Notes under the pieces: generated by a model
Databases searched by the model: none
Seen by the model: only the letters and a program-made list of their open reading frames with translations
Told to the model about the DNA's origin: nothing
Program-made: the position numbers and the translations under genes
Shown: positions 39,986 to 49,340 of the stretch, piece after piece
How the letters are laid out: each line of letters opens with the position of its first letter
Numbering within the stretch: the first letter of the stretch is position 1
From: Chrysophaeum taylorii
Lineage: Eukaryota > Sar > Pelagophyceae > Pelagomonadales > Pelagomonadaceae
NCBI GenBank assembly: GCA_029834535.1
Contig: JAQMWT010000643.1
Location: forward strand, 1 to 51,571
Reading direction: 5' to 3'
Length of the DNA: 51,571 nucleotides

Positions 39986-40885
39986 TCAAGAGGCCCAGAA
40001 GGACGTAACGAAGGTGGTCGACCATGATGATGAATTGGTCCTTTTTGGCACGTCGACGAGGATGCGAGACGCAAAGCCACAGCAGGGCCACCACTGGTGC
40101 CAGCGGGCGGTGGTCGCGTCGTAGAAGGGGCGGTGGGGTGGCGCGATGGCGTCCGGCGGACACCTCGGACACGGGAGGGTGAGCTTGGACAGGCGACTTT
40201 TGGCGTGGTCGATGTCGGCCTTGACGAGGGCTAGGCTTCCCGTTTTGGGTCGACTCACGATAAGCATCGATGACATGAGGCCGCTGGCGACGGTCGAGTG
40301 TCCAACCGCCTCGAAGGTCTGGGTCGCGTCGGAGCCGGCGAAGTCGAGGAGAGTATCCGCCGATCCCGGATGGCTGCTGGCGAAGGTCGTGACGTCGTAG
40401 AGCGCGCCTCGGATCCCGACGTGGACCCGGGAATCTTCCAAATTGGCCCCGACCAACGCGTGTTCGAGCCACGTGACGGCGTACTGCGAGTAAAACAACT
40501 TCCACGGCGTGCCAGGGGGCGCCCGCGACCGCCGCCCGATTGCTCGACTTAGTGCCGCGTCCACCTCAAAAAAATCGCGATGCCACACGCTCTGCCAGAC
40601 CGCATCGGCGTCGGCCATCGAGCGCCATCGCGGACATACGACGGCAGCTGCCGCGATGCGTCGCGCCTCCAGCAATTCGAACACACACCGAACCACGTCG
40701 TCGGGTACCTGCACGCTTGACACGCTCGGCGACGCCACCTGCACCACCTTGGCCTTGTAGCACCATGCGTCGGCGTACGATCGCATCGTCGACGGCACCG
40801 ACTGCCAGTAGGCCACCGACAGCGACACCAACACCATCACGACGTGCGACCAAAACTGCCACTCCTCGCCGCAAAACCACAACAT
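39986..40885 (-). CDS. Membrane-anchored F-box protein with cytochrome b5-like domain
   Basis: 299 residues. The N-terminus has a hydrophobic helix (FWSHVVMVLVSLSVAYW). Residues about 60-105 (VPDDVVRCVFELLEARRIAA through VCPRWRSMADADAVWQSVW) form an F-box, which recruits Skp1-cullin ubiquitin ligases. A cytochrome b5-like domain follows at about 150-210: VHVGIRGALYDVTTFASSHP and GSADTLLDFAGSDATQTFEAVGHS, with both probable haem-ligand His residues (HPG and GHS) kept although the usual HPGG is HPGS. The C-terminus is Pro/Cys-rich (CPRCPPDAIAPPHRP). Fusion of F-box and cytochrome b5 suggests a haem- or lipid-linked substrate adaptor; that is inference. Confidence 0.75.
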   Translation of the reverse strand: MLWFCGEEWQFWSHVVMVLVSLSVAYWQSVPSTMRSYADAWCYKAKVVQVASPSVSSVQVPDDVVRCVFELLEARRIAAAAVVCPRWRSMADADAVWQSVWHRDFFEVDAALSRAIGRRSRAPPGTPWKLFYSQYAVTWLEHALVGANLEDSRVHVGIRGALYDVTTFASSHPGSADTLLDFAGSDATQTFEAVGHSTVASGLMSSMLIVSRPKTGSLALVKADIDHAKSRLSKLTLPCPRCPPDAIAPPHRPFYDATTARWHQWWPCCGFASRILVDVPKRTNSSSWSTTFVTSFWAS

Positions 40886-40920
40886 CTGCTCTTAATAACA
40901 ATTCGAAACAAGTACACTGT

Positions 40921-40967
40921 GTGCAGCCAGTAAGAAGTTCACCTAGTCACAAATCTTAAACCCCACA
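40921..40967 (+). repeat. ~45-bp repeat (AAGTTCACCTAGTC family), copy 1
   Basis: GTGCAG.CCAGTAA..AGTTCACCTAGTC..AAATCT.AA.CCCCA. Related copies are at 41030-41077 and 42129-42247, so the family flanks and overlaps the Helitron relic. Confidence 0.6.
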
Positions 40968-41029
40968 ATATTTCGTACATGTCCCTCTTGAACCCTCGCA
41001 GTCGCCCGACGACCGGGTCGTTCTCCAAG

Positions 41030-41077
41030 TGCAGGCCAGTACGATCACCTGGGCCCAAATGTCAAACCTCACACAGT
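41030..41077 (+). repeat. ~45-bp repeat, copy 2
   Basis: Begins GTGCAGGCCAGTACGATCAC and ends CCTCACAC. It matches the first 45 bases of the array at 42129 at most positions. Confidence 0.55.
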
Positions 41078-41274
41078 TTCGTTCTGCGCAGCTTGCGCTC
41101 GCTTCGACCCGGTCCCTTTCAAACATTCGTCCTTCTACAGGAGCTTCATCCCTTCGTTCTCTGTCCTTTGGGCATGATGCTTCGCCCTTCGAATCGGAGA
41201 TTAGAGACACGCATGAGTCGATGCTGCGGCCATGGGCTCTGCGTTCGACTCGACGACTCTGCTGCGAGAGAGAG

Positions 41275-41850
41275 GGTGGCAACCCGAGGACCTCGCGGTA
41301 GACGACACTGCGCGTGCAGAGGGTTGTCGATATTGCACAACGTGGGGTAGGGCGGAGTCGTTGACCCAGATTACGGTGCCCTCGGGCTTGCCGACTCGAC
41401 AGAGAACCACTTAGAGCTAGCCGTGGCTGAAGACAGGCTTGGGCAAGAGGACGCCAACCTCGCGGGGCGTCTGGACCTGGCTCTTGTTTGTCGTTTTGGC
41501 GTAGGCGGGCCTTAAGGGAAACTGGTTGGAGGAGCCTCGGCGACACGATACGATCGATGATGTATCGGGTGCCGTTGCAGTGGCCGTGCGATGGGTCGAG
41601 ATCGCGAAGACTTTAAGCTCGCGCTCAAAGTCGGCGTGCCGTTGATTGTCATGGAGTTGGGAAACTCAACTGGAATGAGCGAGGCATCGTCTTCCGACCC
41701 ACCTCGTCGTCCGAAAAGAACTCCGACGCCTCGTCTCCGGGAAAAAAAGGCCGCGGTCATGCGCGCGTTGACAGCATCCACAGCATCGTTTCGGCGGGGC
41801 GTGAGAATGGCACGCTGAAAGAGCCGCCGCGGGTCGTGGAAATAGTCTGC
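41275..41850 (-). pseudogene. Helitron-type PIF1 helicase, C-terminal relic
   Basis: Read on the minus strand with several frame changes, the typical order of the Helitron PIF1 helicase end is clear: RRLFQRAILTPRRNDAVDAV (usual AIL.P.N..V..IN), FPGDEASEFFSDDEVG, ASLIPVEFPNSMTINGTPTL (usual P.EFLNS....G.P.H.L), LRDLDPSHGHCNGTRYIIDR (usual LLRNLDP..GLCNGTR), FPLRPAYAKTTNKSQVQT (usual FPL..A.A.TINK.QGQT), VGVLLPKPVFSHG, VVLCRVGKPEG (usual YVALSRV) and SVVYREVL. Indels and a stop (HG*L) show it is dead. The Rep nuclease part and Helitron termini were not found. Confidence 0.75.
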
Positions 41851-42128
41851 GAGGTCGCCGTAGACGGCAGGTCTGACTCGCGCCTACCTGAGTCTTGGAC
41901 CCGTCCTAGACCCGTTCTTTACTGTGGGCTTGAGCCTTATTTTTGGCTTAAACCGCTGGTAGATTCCTGTTCCGGTACCTTCGGATTCTGTGTCCGGTAC
42001 CATCTGCCTGTACCGGAATAAGCCATTACTTACCCATTACCATGTTTTATCAACATGGTATAAAGTAAAGTGTAAAGCAGCCGATCCAAGTTGTGAGGAT
42101 CAGGCGGCCTGGAAGTTGTTTGTGACAA
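41851..42128. other. Spacer with fragment of the gypsy LTR
   Basis: No gene. CCGGTACC motifs occur at 41972, about 41993 and, as TACCGG, at 42012. From about 42062 the sequence ATAAAGTAAAG...CAGCCGATCCAAGTTGTGAGGAT, then CAGGCGGCCTGGAAGTTGTT, matches part of the gypsy LTR at 49169-49230, so a truncated LTR piece lies here. Confidence 0.45.
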
Positions 42129-42247
42129 GTGCAGGCCAGTAAGTTCACCTAGTCCCAATCTCTAACCCCAGTAAGTTCACCTGGTCCCAGTAAGTTCACC
42201 TGGTCAGAAAGTTCACCTAGTCCAAATCTCTAACCCCAGTAAGTTCG
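42129..42247 (+). repeat. ~45-bp repeat, copy 3, expanded into a short tandem array
   Basis: CCAGTAAGTTCACCT[AG]GTCC recurs four to five times with variable spacing (42137, 42169, 42189, 42209, 42237), two of the units carrying the longer CAA.TCTCTAACCCCAG tail. It ends where the 359-bp repeat starts. Confidence 0.65.
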
Positions 42248-42253
42248 GCGTAA

Positions 42254-42612
42254 ACCTATCTCTACACGAGGGTTTTCTCTCCGTAATACGGCTTTCCCTC
42301 GTTACTCCTGTCCTTCCTTACCCTTCCGCAATTATATATTTTCATGACTATGAAGAACCCTGTCTGATGCTCTTTTCCAACATGGAGTAGGCTTCCAGGT
42401 GCGTACCGTCAGGTACGGTGTGTTCTGTTTAATTAACAGCGGCTTCGTTCCTCGTTGTCAGTGTAAACGCTTCTATGGGACCTAATGTCCTTAAGGAGTT
42501 AGGGCTTAAATCCCTACCTTGTGTAGTAGCATGTGACAAGCGGAATGGTCCGTACACGCCTAAGACTGCACGCAGTCTCTACCATGTACCCGGAAAGGGT
42601 CAAATCTCTCCA
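42254..42612 (+). repeat. 359-bp dispersed repeat, copy 2
   Basis: Same length and orientation as 2597-2955. It ends at CAAATCTCTCCA and is joined directly to the truncated gypsy pol, so this end marks a recombination or insertion point. Confidence 0.75.
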
Positions 42613-43010
42613 CGATGAAGGCGAGCTTCCGATTAAGCGCAAGCTGTGCGGATCGGGGTTGAATACGACGACGATCTATCGTTGGATCGCGATCCGGGTT
42701 GCTCTCGCCGACGACATCGCTGCCCCCATTGTCGCTATTGCGGCCGACACCAATCATCTTTTCCTGTTGGGAGGGCGCGACATCTGAGTTTTAGGAGCGG
42801 TGGTGGACTATCCCCACGACCGAATTTGTTTTTGCCGAACCCAAGTCGTCTACGGGCGCGAGAAGATTAAAGTCAAGGGTGAACGAGTCGATGCACCCAT
42901 TGTGACCTTTCGATCTGTTTACGCCCTGCGATCGCTAACCGTTGGTTGCGATGGAGGACGGCGCCTAACACGCTTGCTCCCTGCGGCGGCCCCGGCCGTC
43001 CCGGAGTGAG
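42613..43010 (+). pseudogene. Retropepsin-like fragment of gypsy pol
   Basis: The frame 42613-43010 (one TGA at 42785) reads RWIAIRVALADDIAAPIVAI, then HLFLLGGRDI*VLGAVVDYPHDRICF. The LLG-R-D-I...-AVVDY-.DRI.F pattern matches the C-terminal half of retropepsins, where ILGxDFL precedes a D-Y/F-x(n)-I-x-F strand. The active-site DTG part is not visible, so the fragment starts inside the domain. Confidence 0.45.
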
Positions 43011-43285
43011 ACGGTGCCTGCTCGCCTCCCGGGCTGGCCGGTTAGCACCCGGAAAGTCCGCGCTGGGATGGGGTTCGCTCGGTTGGGCAGAACGCGACGG
43101 ACAGGTCGATTGTTCGTGGACCAACACGTCCGCTTCCTGCGACGCTTTTGCAAGACCTCGCACAAGACCGCGCGCAGTGGCGGTCCACCATCAACAAGTC
43201 CGTCCTCGTCCCTCGCCTCTGGCCCCAACTGCGTGATTTTCCTCTGTGATTCCGTACCGGCTCCTGCCGGTCCGGCCTGGCTCCC

Positions 43286-44131
43286 ATGCTCGGGAGAGGT
43301 CTGAAGTTAGTTAGATCTGTTTACGATCGAGATCCGGTAACCGTGCCGATTTACAATCATCAGCACGACGCCTTTCGACGGAGTCTCGACCTGGTCAAGA
43401 CCCGAGTTTATGCTCGTTTGAGCACGATTAAAGATCTCCGCAGCCCGCCGCCGGAACGAGCGGTAGCCTTGACGACGCGGGGACATTCTAAGACCAAACT
43501 TTCCCCAGCTCCGGGAGAAGCCGCGCATGAAGTTGTTGCTTACGCTGCGCGCACGCTACTAATCGAGCCCGGTCGAACTTACAATTTGCCGGTTATTTTG
43601 TCGAAGCCTATGGGATAAGGACAGGTCTTCGTCGCTACGTTTGCTGAAAATGAGCAGATGGGAATTGTCGAAGGGATGTGCTCTTCTTGCGAAGAGCACG
43701 ACAAGTCATCTGCTCGCTTGGCTGTTATTTCCACGCAAGAAGTGCCGACGGTCGTCACTCAAGGCGAGGTTCTCACAATCGGCGATATCGCTCGGTACGA
43801 AGATGAGTTGAGCGTTTCTGCGATTAACGAGCTTACGAATGAATGTAAGGAAGGGTACGACAAGGGGAGCCTTTCCTTCACCGTTTCCGTCGCTAGTCAT
43901 TTGACGCGCTGCGACGAATCTCCCCTGCCGATGTTGCTGAGCACGGCGCAGAAGGACGCTCCAGCTGCTGCGTCCTCCCCCAAACGACCCAAGCGAGACG
44001 ACGACTTCGCTCGACGGTCTGAAGAAGATGAGAAAAAGTGCCGCGAGATCACCGAAGCAGAGATCCGCCGCCGATACGGAAAGGTCCAAAAGGCTCATTG
44101 TTTATTGCGATCACTTATCGCAAGGTGGTGA
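43286..44131 (+). pseudogene. Beta-rich domain between protease and methyltransferase
   Basis: RTLLIEPGRTYNLPVILSKP, then (across a stop at 43616) GQVFVATFAENEQMGIVEG, then ARLAVISTQEVPTVVTQGEV and LTIGDIARYE. This resembles the beta-rich module that follows the protease in many gypsy elements (P.G....V.V......G..LVEP....L...V......V.V.N.....V.L..GT.LG). It is followed by a charged linker with KRPKRDDDFARRSEEDEKK. The two halves share one frame. Confidence 0.45.
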
Positions 44132-44990
44132 TGCTGTTCAGTGGAGCCGGAGGCAGTACTTTAGGTCTCCAACGAGCCAACGAAATGCGTGGAACGTCGT
44201 TTCGAGTCGTGTTAGCACTCGATTCGTCGGACACCGCCAACAAGATCCACCGCAAGAATTTTCCGAACATTCCTGTGGTGCAGCACACGCTTTGTGGTCG
44301 CTATGTTACAACCTTACGGTTGATCGAAACTTATTTACCTTACGCGGAATGGTCGTCGTCGATGTGCATCGCGTCGCCACCCTGCGTACACTCCGCTCTG
44401 TGCAACTTGACTTCCAGTGATGTTGGCAAGGGAGTCACCGCCACCCACTGGACGATGAAATTATGCAAGATGGCTGGTTTCTTCATGTGGCTGATAGAGC
44501 AGGAGGCCTCGATTATTTCTTATGTCGCGCGTCTACACCCTTAAGTGTACGTCGTCAATTTTTACGACATAACGCCCAGTTTGATGAGCTGTCGCGTGTG
44601 ATTGTTGGTTTCCAGCCACCCGCTCCACTTGCGCGCAGTTCCCATGACCTGCAAGAATATGCAACAAGAGTTCGCCGCTGCGCTTGGCTACGCAGACGAA
44701 CGGCATTTACTTCAGATGAACAATTTAGGATCATCACGAGCCGCGACGGACGCACCTTATACCGTTACGCGTGTCCCGCTTCGCGTAGGACCGCACCGTT
44801 CCGATTACCGATCTCTGAATTTGAAAATGACTTCGGAGTTGCTCACGATGCCCCTTGATTTTGATTGGGCCGGCTTCTCCAGGACGACCTCGTTGAAAAA
44901 CCTGGCGTACGTCGTACCACCAGACACGATGGCTTTATTAGTACTCGATCTGCACAACTCTGTGACCAAGGATTTTCACTTGAGCGGCGA
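44125..44990 (+). pseudogene. C5-cytosine DNA methyltransferase domain inside gypsy pol
   Basis: Motif I VVMLFSGAGGSTLGL (44125-44169, S-adenosylmethionine loop), motif II region VVLALDSSDTANKIHRKNFP, motif IV CIASPPCVHSA with the catalytic Cys codon at 44383-44385, motif VI region FFMWLIEQEASII (usual E-N-V is E-Q), a TAA at 44542-44544, then VYVVNFYDIT, motif VIII AQFDELSRVIVGF in the neighbouring frame (usual Q-x-R-x-R), and back in the first frame motif IX YRSLNLKMTSELLTMPLDFDW and motif X LAYVVPPDTMALLV (usual GN-x-VPP). The enzyme family transfers methyl to C5 of cytosine. The frame changes look like a one-base loss in a C run near 44567 and a compensating change near 44655. Confidence 0.85.
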
Positions 44991-45342
44991 GGCTTTGCCG
45001 TCCGCGTTGAGCCCTGCAGACCGACCGTTCGACCATTATTTGCAAATCGATGAAACCGCCCTTCGTCACGTACAAGTTCCGCTGTTAAACACGCGCACAC
45101 GTGTCGTAAGGTGGGTGTCGACTGATGATCCCCAAGATCGCACCAAATGGAAACCTTCCGAAGTGCCTTTGCTTCCGCCTGCAACAGATGAGCCGCGGAC
45201 GTCTCATGCTTTTTCTGCTGCCCCCCCCCGACAACCAAAGTTAGACGTTCCGCCAGATCCTGAGTAAGATCAGGAACCGAAGATTAAGAGCGAGCCGAGC
45301 GTTCGTGTCAAAGGCGAGAAGATCAACAAAAGCCACCCGGAA
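44991..45342 (+). other. Linker between methyltransferase and reverse transcriptase
   Basis: The methyltransferase frame continues to TAA at 45265-45267 with HNSVTKDFHLSGEALPSALS and DETALRHVQVPLLNTRTRVV; the latter looks structured but I cannot name it. The stretch after the stop reads as a charged linker (KIKSEPSVRVKGEKINKSHP-like) in the same frame. Confidence 0.4.
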
Positions 45343-46137
45343 GTGAGATTAAATTACGAGAAAAAGTTCGAGGTGCCATGGAAAGATGCGCCGCGCGATG
45401 CTGATGGTGCACCGCTACCGCAAACTCCCGAGCATGTCAAGAATAACGAGGCTATGAAAGTGAAGATTCCTACGAAGGAAGAAGTTGACAAGGTTGTTCA
45501 GGAGCTTGGAATTCCTGACAATCCGCACTTAGACAATGATGCGAAGTTGATGCTCCGTCATTGTGTGCAATACTCGTGGGCCTTTTTCGACCCGACTATG
45601 AGACCTGTGGACTCGCCACCTGTGTCTCTACGATTCAAAGACGCGAATCCGCGACCGATTAAGATGACGCCCTACCGATTGACGCCTGCGAAGCTCGATT
45701 GTCTCCGCAAGCAGATCAGTGAGTGGTGTCGCGATGGAGTTATTCGCCCGGCTAACTCACCTTGGGGCTTTCCTGTGTTGATGCTTCCCAAGAAAGGAGC
45801 TGAGATTGGAACGTCAAACGCGTTCCGCGCTGCAGTTGACTTACGTCAGCTCAACGATCAATTGGTCAATGACAGTTGGCCGAACATTCGACAAGATGAT
45901 GCTTTAGCTTTTCTCGCCATGCGACGCTGGCGGACATGCATTGATATTAGATGGGGATATCACAACCTTCGTCTGGATACGGCAGCGCAAGACGCTGTCA
46001 CGATGGTTAGCCCACTTGGAGCTCATAGTTTCTTGCGATTACCTCTGGGTGTGAAAAAGGCCGGAGCTCTATTCTGCAAGCAGATGGCGAGCGACCATTT
46101 CGAAATGGATGTATCGAGACTTAGTTGCGTTTGTTGA
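45343..46137 (+). pseudogene. Gypsy reverse transcriptase, palm/fingers part
   Basis: RPIKMTPYRLTPAKLDCLRK, EWCRDGVIRPANSPWGFPVL, AFRAAVDLRQLNDQLVNDSW, RTCIDIRWGYHNLRLDTAAQ, GAHSFLRLPLGVKKAGALFC: conserved RT blocks of Ty3/gypsy pol. The normal D-L-x-x-G-Y-H reads DIRWGYH. The frame ends at 46137 because of an indel near 46105; the catalytic FVDDI (46130-46144) is in the next frame. Confidence 0.85.
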
Positions 46138-46942
46138 CGATATTATGATGGGACCCGACGATCTTCATCGACATTCAAAAGTTTTGATAGAAATTATGTG
46201 TCATTTGGCACAGAGAGGGTACAGCGGTCGAACCGCAAAATTCCACCTCCTCAAAGATGAGACAGAATTTCTGGGACACATTTCGACTCCAGAAGGCTTG
46301 AAGCCGAATCCGAAGACGCTGGAAGCGCTGCAGAACATGTCGATTCCAGGTACTTTGCCGAATACTTCTCCGAAGACCCAGATACGGTCTTTCATCGGCA
46401 TGAGCAATTATTGCCGGCGATATGTGAAGGGCTATTCGAAGATCGTGGGGCCGTTGAGACGATTATGCCTCGAAGGTGTAATGTTCGAATGGACGCCCGA
46501 GTGTCAGAAAGCTTGGGATACGATTATTGAAGCTTTGGTTGATTCCCGTGGAGTCTACCACCCCGATTGTGATCTGCCTTTTCAGATCCGATCCGATGCT
46601 TCCAAGGATGGACTTGGAGCATATCTCTTCCAGATTGTCGAAGTCAAGGACAAGGCAGGAAGAGTAACTCGAGAAGAACGAGTGATTGAGTACTGGAGCC
46701 GAGCCGTGCCGAAGGAGATGCGCAATTATGAGCCTCGTCCGCTGGAGCTGCTGGCTGTTGTCCTTTCTCTGGAGCACTTTCGAGCCTATATCGAAGGGCA
46801 CCGGACTGTTTTGGAAACCGATCACCGAATTTTGACGTTTTTACGTAAGGCGACGCACTCGTCTGGACAGCCTGCTCGCTGGGCGATGTCGCCAACTTTG
46901 ACCCTGAACTTGGTTACGAGCCGGGAAAGTCACCGGGTATGA
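46109..46942 (+). pseudogene. Gypsy reverse transcriptase end and RNase H
   Basis: LVAFVDDIMMGPDDLHRHSK carries the catalytic Asp pair; FLGHISTPEGLKPNPKTLEA, FIGMSNYCRRYVKGYSKIVG and FEWTPECQKAWDTI complete RT. RNase H follows with IRSDASKDGLGAYL, EYWSRAVPKEMRNYEPRPLE and LETDHRILTFLRKA. A one-base change near 46890 shifts the frame; the correct continuation NFDPELGYEPGKSPG lies in the integrase frame. Confidence 0.88.
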
Positions 46943-48501
46943 GTATCTCTGGCTGTCTCTCCCGCAATCCGATAGATCATGTCATCGAGACTGACGAGTT
47001 TGGAGAACCTTTGAACCACGTCTATTTGGTGTTCCAAGAGCTTCCCCGACCTATTGATGACCACGGAATTCCTGCCTCCGGCTGTCACTTTATATTGTCG
47101 TTTGTCACGACCGAACTGCCGGAAGACGAGGAAGAAGATCCCGAAAAAGATCCGATGAAATTGGCTACGTCTCACGCTACGAGACAACGTCGGAAGCACC
47201 GCGTGCGCGATGAGCCGCAGGTCTTCAAGGACGCAGCCGCGTACAAGGATTACATTCATAAAATTCCCGATAATATCACGCTCGATGAGATCGCGCGTGA
47301 GCAGGAAGCTTATGCTACCTGCGAGGATATTCGTTATCGAATGGCCCAAGGTCATACGTTGCGACGTTACGGAGCTAACGAACGATATGAAGTTGTGAAG
47401 GACATTCTTTACCGCATTTCTGTTGATTTGCACCCGATGATTGTGGCCCCTGCCACGTTGCGCAAGCGCATTATTCGACTCTACCATGACACTCCGGTTA
47501 ACGGTGGTCATATGGGACGTCACAGTACCGTCCAGGCTATCCAGGAACGATTTTGGTGGCCCCACATGTCGAACGAAGTCGGAATCTTCATTTCCGAATG
47601 TTTAGTCTGTCAGAAAGCTCGTACGCCTGAGCCGAAACGAGCTGGACTCTTGCAGCAGCCTGTCTACGATGGTGACGGCGCTGTACTACGCATGGATTTA
47701 TTCGGGCCTTTGCCCAGTGCTGGTCCCGAGACGTATCTATTAGTGTTTTTCGATCCGTTCTCAGATTTCTTGATTTTGGATGTGTTGAACGACAAGACTG
47801 CTGAATCCATTCTCGAGTCCTTTGTCATTAACATCCTCCTCAAGGGCTACTTGCCCCAGATGATTCGTACCGACAACGGTAAAGAGTTCGTGAACAAGTT
47901 GATGCGCGAGTTTTGCCATCTCTTCAACACGCGCTACAAAACCACGATCCCGCATCATTCCCAGTCGAACCCTGCTGAGCGTGTGAGCCGGTTTATCAAG
48001 GCCATCCTCCGTGCTTGCCTTCAGGGCCGGAACATCACGGATTGGCCCGACTTTGCCCACTATATTGCGTTTTGCTACAATCGCAAATTCATTCCAGGCA
48101 CGCAGATTTCTCCCTTTATGCTACGCCTGAACCGTCAGCCTATGTTGCCGACCGATTATACCCTTATGGATGTCGATACCCGACTGTTGCCGAAGACTCG
48201 CTCTGATGCAGTCGCTGAAACTCGTGAACGATTGAAGTATTATACGAAGATCGTCCACGACGCTCGTGATAAAGCTTTGAAGAAACAACGATTGGCTTAT
48301 AACGCCGATCATGTCGATGTAGAATACAAGGAAGGATCGCATGTTTTGCTCTACATTCCTTTCCTTCAGAACAAGCTTCGACCGGAATGGCGAGGACCGT
48401 TTATTATCAAGGAACGGCTTTTCCCGGTCATCTACAGATTGAGTCTTTCGACTCTCCGCCCGAAGAACAACGTGTTCATGTTAGTCAGATCACCCCTGTG
48501 A
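46939..48501 (+). pseudogene. Gypsy integrase (left element)
   Basis: 520 codons. The HHCC zinc domain (LYHDTPVNGGHMGRHSTVQA ... ECLVCQKA), the DDE core (VLRMDLFGPLPSAG, MIRTDNGKEFVNKL, NPAERVSRFIKAIL) and a GPF/Y-like module (LRPEWRGPFIIKERL) are all intact. The frame breaks near 48440, where the right copy has one more G in the run before ATTGAGTC. RNase H-to-integrase linker contains a proteolytic-linker-like charged stretch (PEDEEEDPEKDPMKL). Confidence 0.9.
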
Positions 48502-48986
48502 TGGTTCCTCCGATCGTTGATCAAGCCATCCGCAAACCCGAAGACACTGTCCGCGACGATTATCAGCACGGTAAGTTTGTCGTTTTCCGGATTCTTGACC
48601 GGAAGCGCTCTGATTGGCGCAAGAAGGTCTATGTTCCTGAAGTTTACGAGCCTTACGATTACCAGAATGATCGTGTTGCTCTACATTTCTATTCTGATTT
48701 GGGTCCGAATGACGATGTCGCTTATTTCAAGCCGACCTCTCACCTTTCGAACCGCAAGCTTAAGCCTGAGTACAAGGACGTTGACGGTCGCAGTTTCACC
48801 GACAAGTCCAAGATCTCCTCCAGCACAACTCCTTGTGTCACGGATTTCGCTCCGCACGAGATTGATGTGTTGGTCCCCAAGTTTACTCTACGCAGTGATC
48901 GAGTTCCCGAACGGAGCATCACCCGCGTTTACAAGAAGATTCGTGCACGAGATGCTCGTAAGGCGAAGCCGCGCTCCTCGCGCTAG
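48502..48986 (+). pseudogene. Integrase C-terminal extension (left element)
   Basis: In the frame that starts at about 48440 the protein continues with VHVSQITPVMVPPIVDQAIR, GKFVVFRILDRKRSDWRKKV, YVPEVYEPYDYQNDRVALHF, FKPTSHLSNRKLKPEYKDVD and the basic end KKIRARDARKAKPRSSR, stop TAG at 48984-48986. The same extension is encoded in the right element, so it is a real part of the family. A W-x-V-x-x-V-like strand after FVVFRI could be chromodomain-like, but I cannot identify it. Confidence 0.6.
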
Positions 48987-49026
48987 CCGCTCGCTGGGGC
49001 AGCTCGTAATCTTACCAGGGGGGTCC

Positions 49027-49340
49027 TGTGGCGGCAACTCCCGCCTCCTAAGGCTTACCCCTCTTCTAGGGCCCCCTGTTATCAGGGGCGCCCTACTCCG
49101 ATCTGATGACCTCAGTTTCCTCTATGACATCATCTTCCCTAATTTCTGTGATTCAAGAGTTCTTAATCATAAAGCAACAGCCGATCCTCAAGTTGCGAGG
49201 ATCAGGCACGGATGTTGTTCGTGATTGTGTGGCGGGTGAACGGCCGTCCACGTCCAGCGACTCGATCAAGAGCACGGGCGTGAGCGGTGAGCCTATATTC
49301 GAAGGTGAGCCCAGGTAGGAAAGTTTCCCTGTCCGCCACA
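49027..49340 (+). repeat. 3' LTR of the left gypsy element
   Basis: 314 bp beginning TGTGGCGGC right after the polypurine stretch AGGGGGGTCC and ending TCCGCCACA, so the ends form an 8-base inverted repeat (TGTGGCGG/CCGCCACA). Inside is the hairpin GATCCTC-AAGTTGC-GAGGATC (49183-49203) and a TATATTCGAAGG stretch. The reverse-complement partner is at 49534-50025. Confidence 0.8.

Larger units (their letters stand above)
42613..49340 (+). mobile_element. Ty3/gypsy retrotransposon with C5-methyltransferase domain (5'-truncated, decayed)
   Basis: Domains in order: retropepsin-like end, beta-rich linker domain, C5-cytosine methyltransferase, reverse transcriptase, RNase H, integrase with a long C-terminal extension, polypurine tract (AGGGGGG, 49018-49023 region) and a 3' LTR (49027-49340). 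The order RT-RNase H-integrase defines Ty3/gypsy. The 5' LTR, gag and start of the protease are missing; the left end abuts the 359-bp repeat. Reading frames are broken by several single-base indels and stops, so this copy is not functional as a whole. A second related copy lies in opposite orientation from 49534. Confidence 0.85.
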
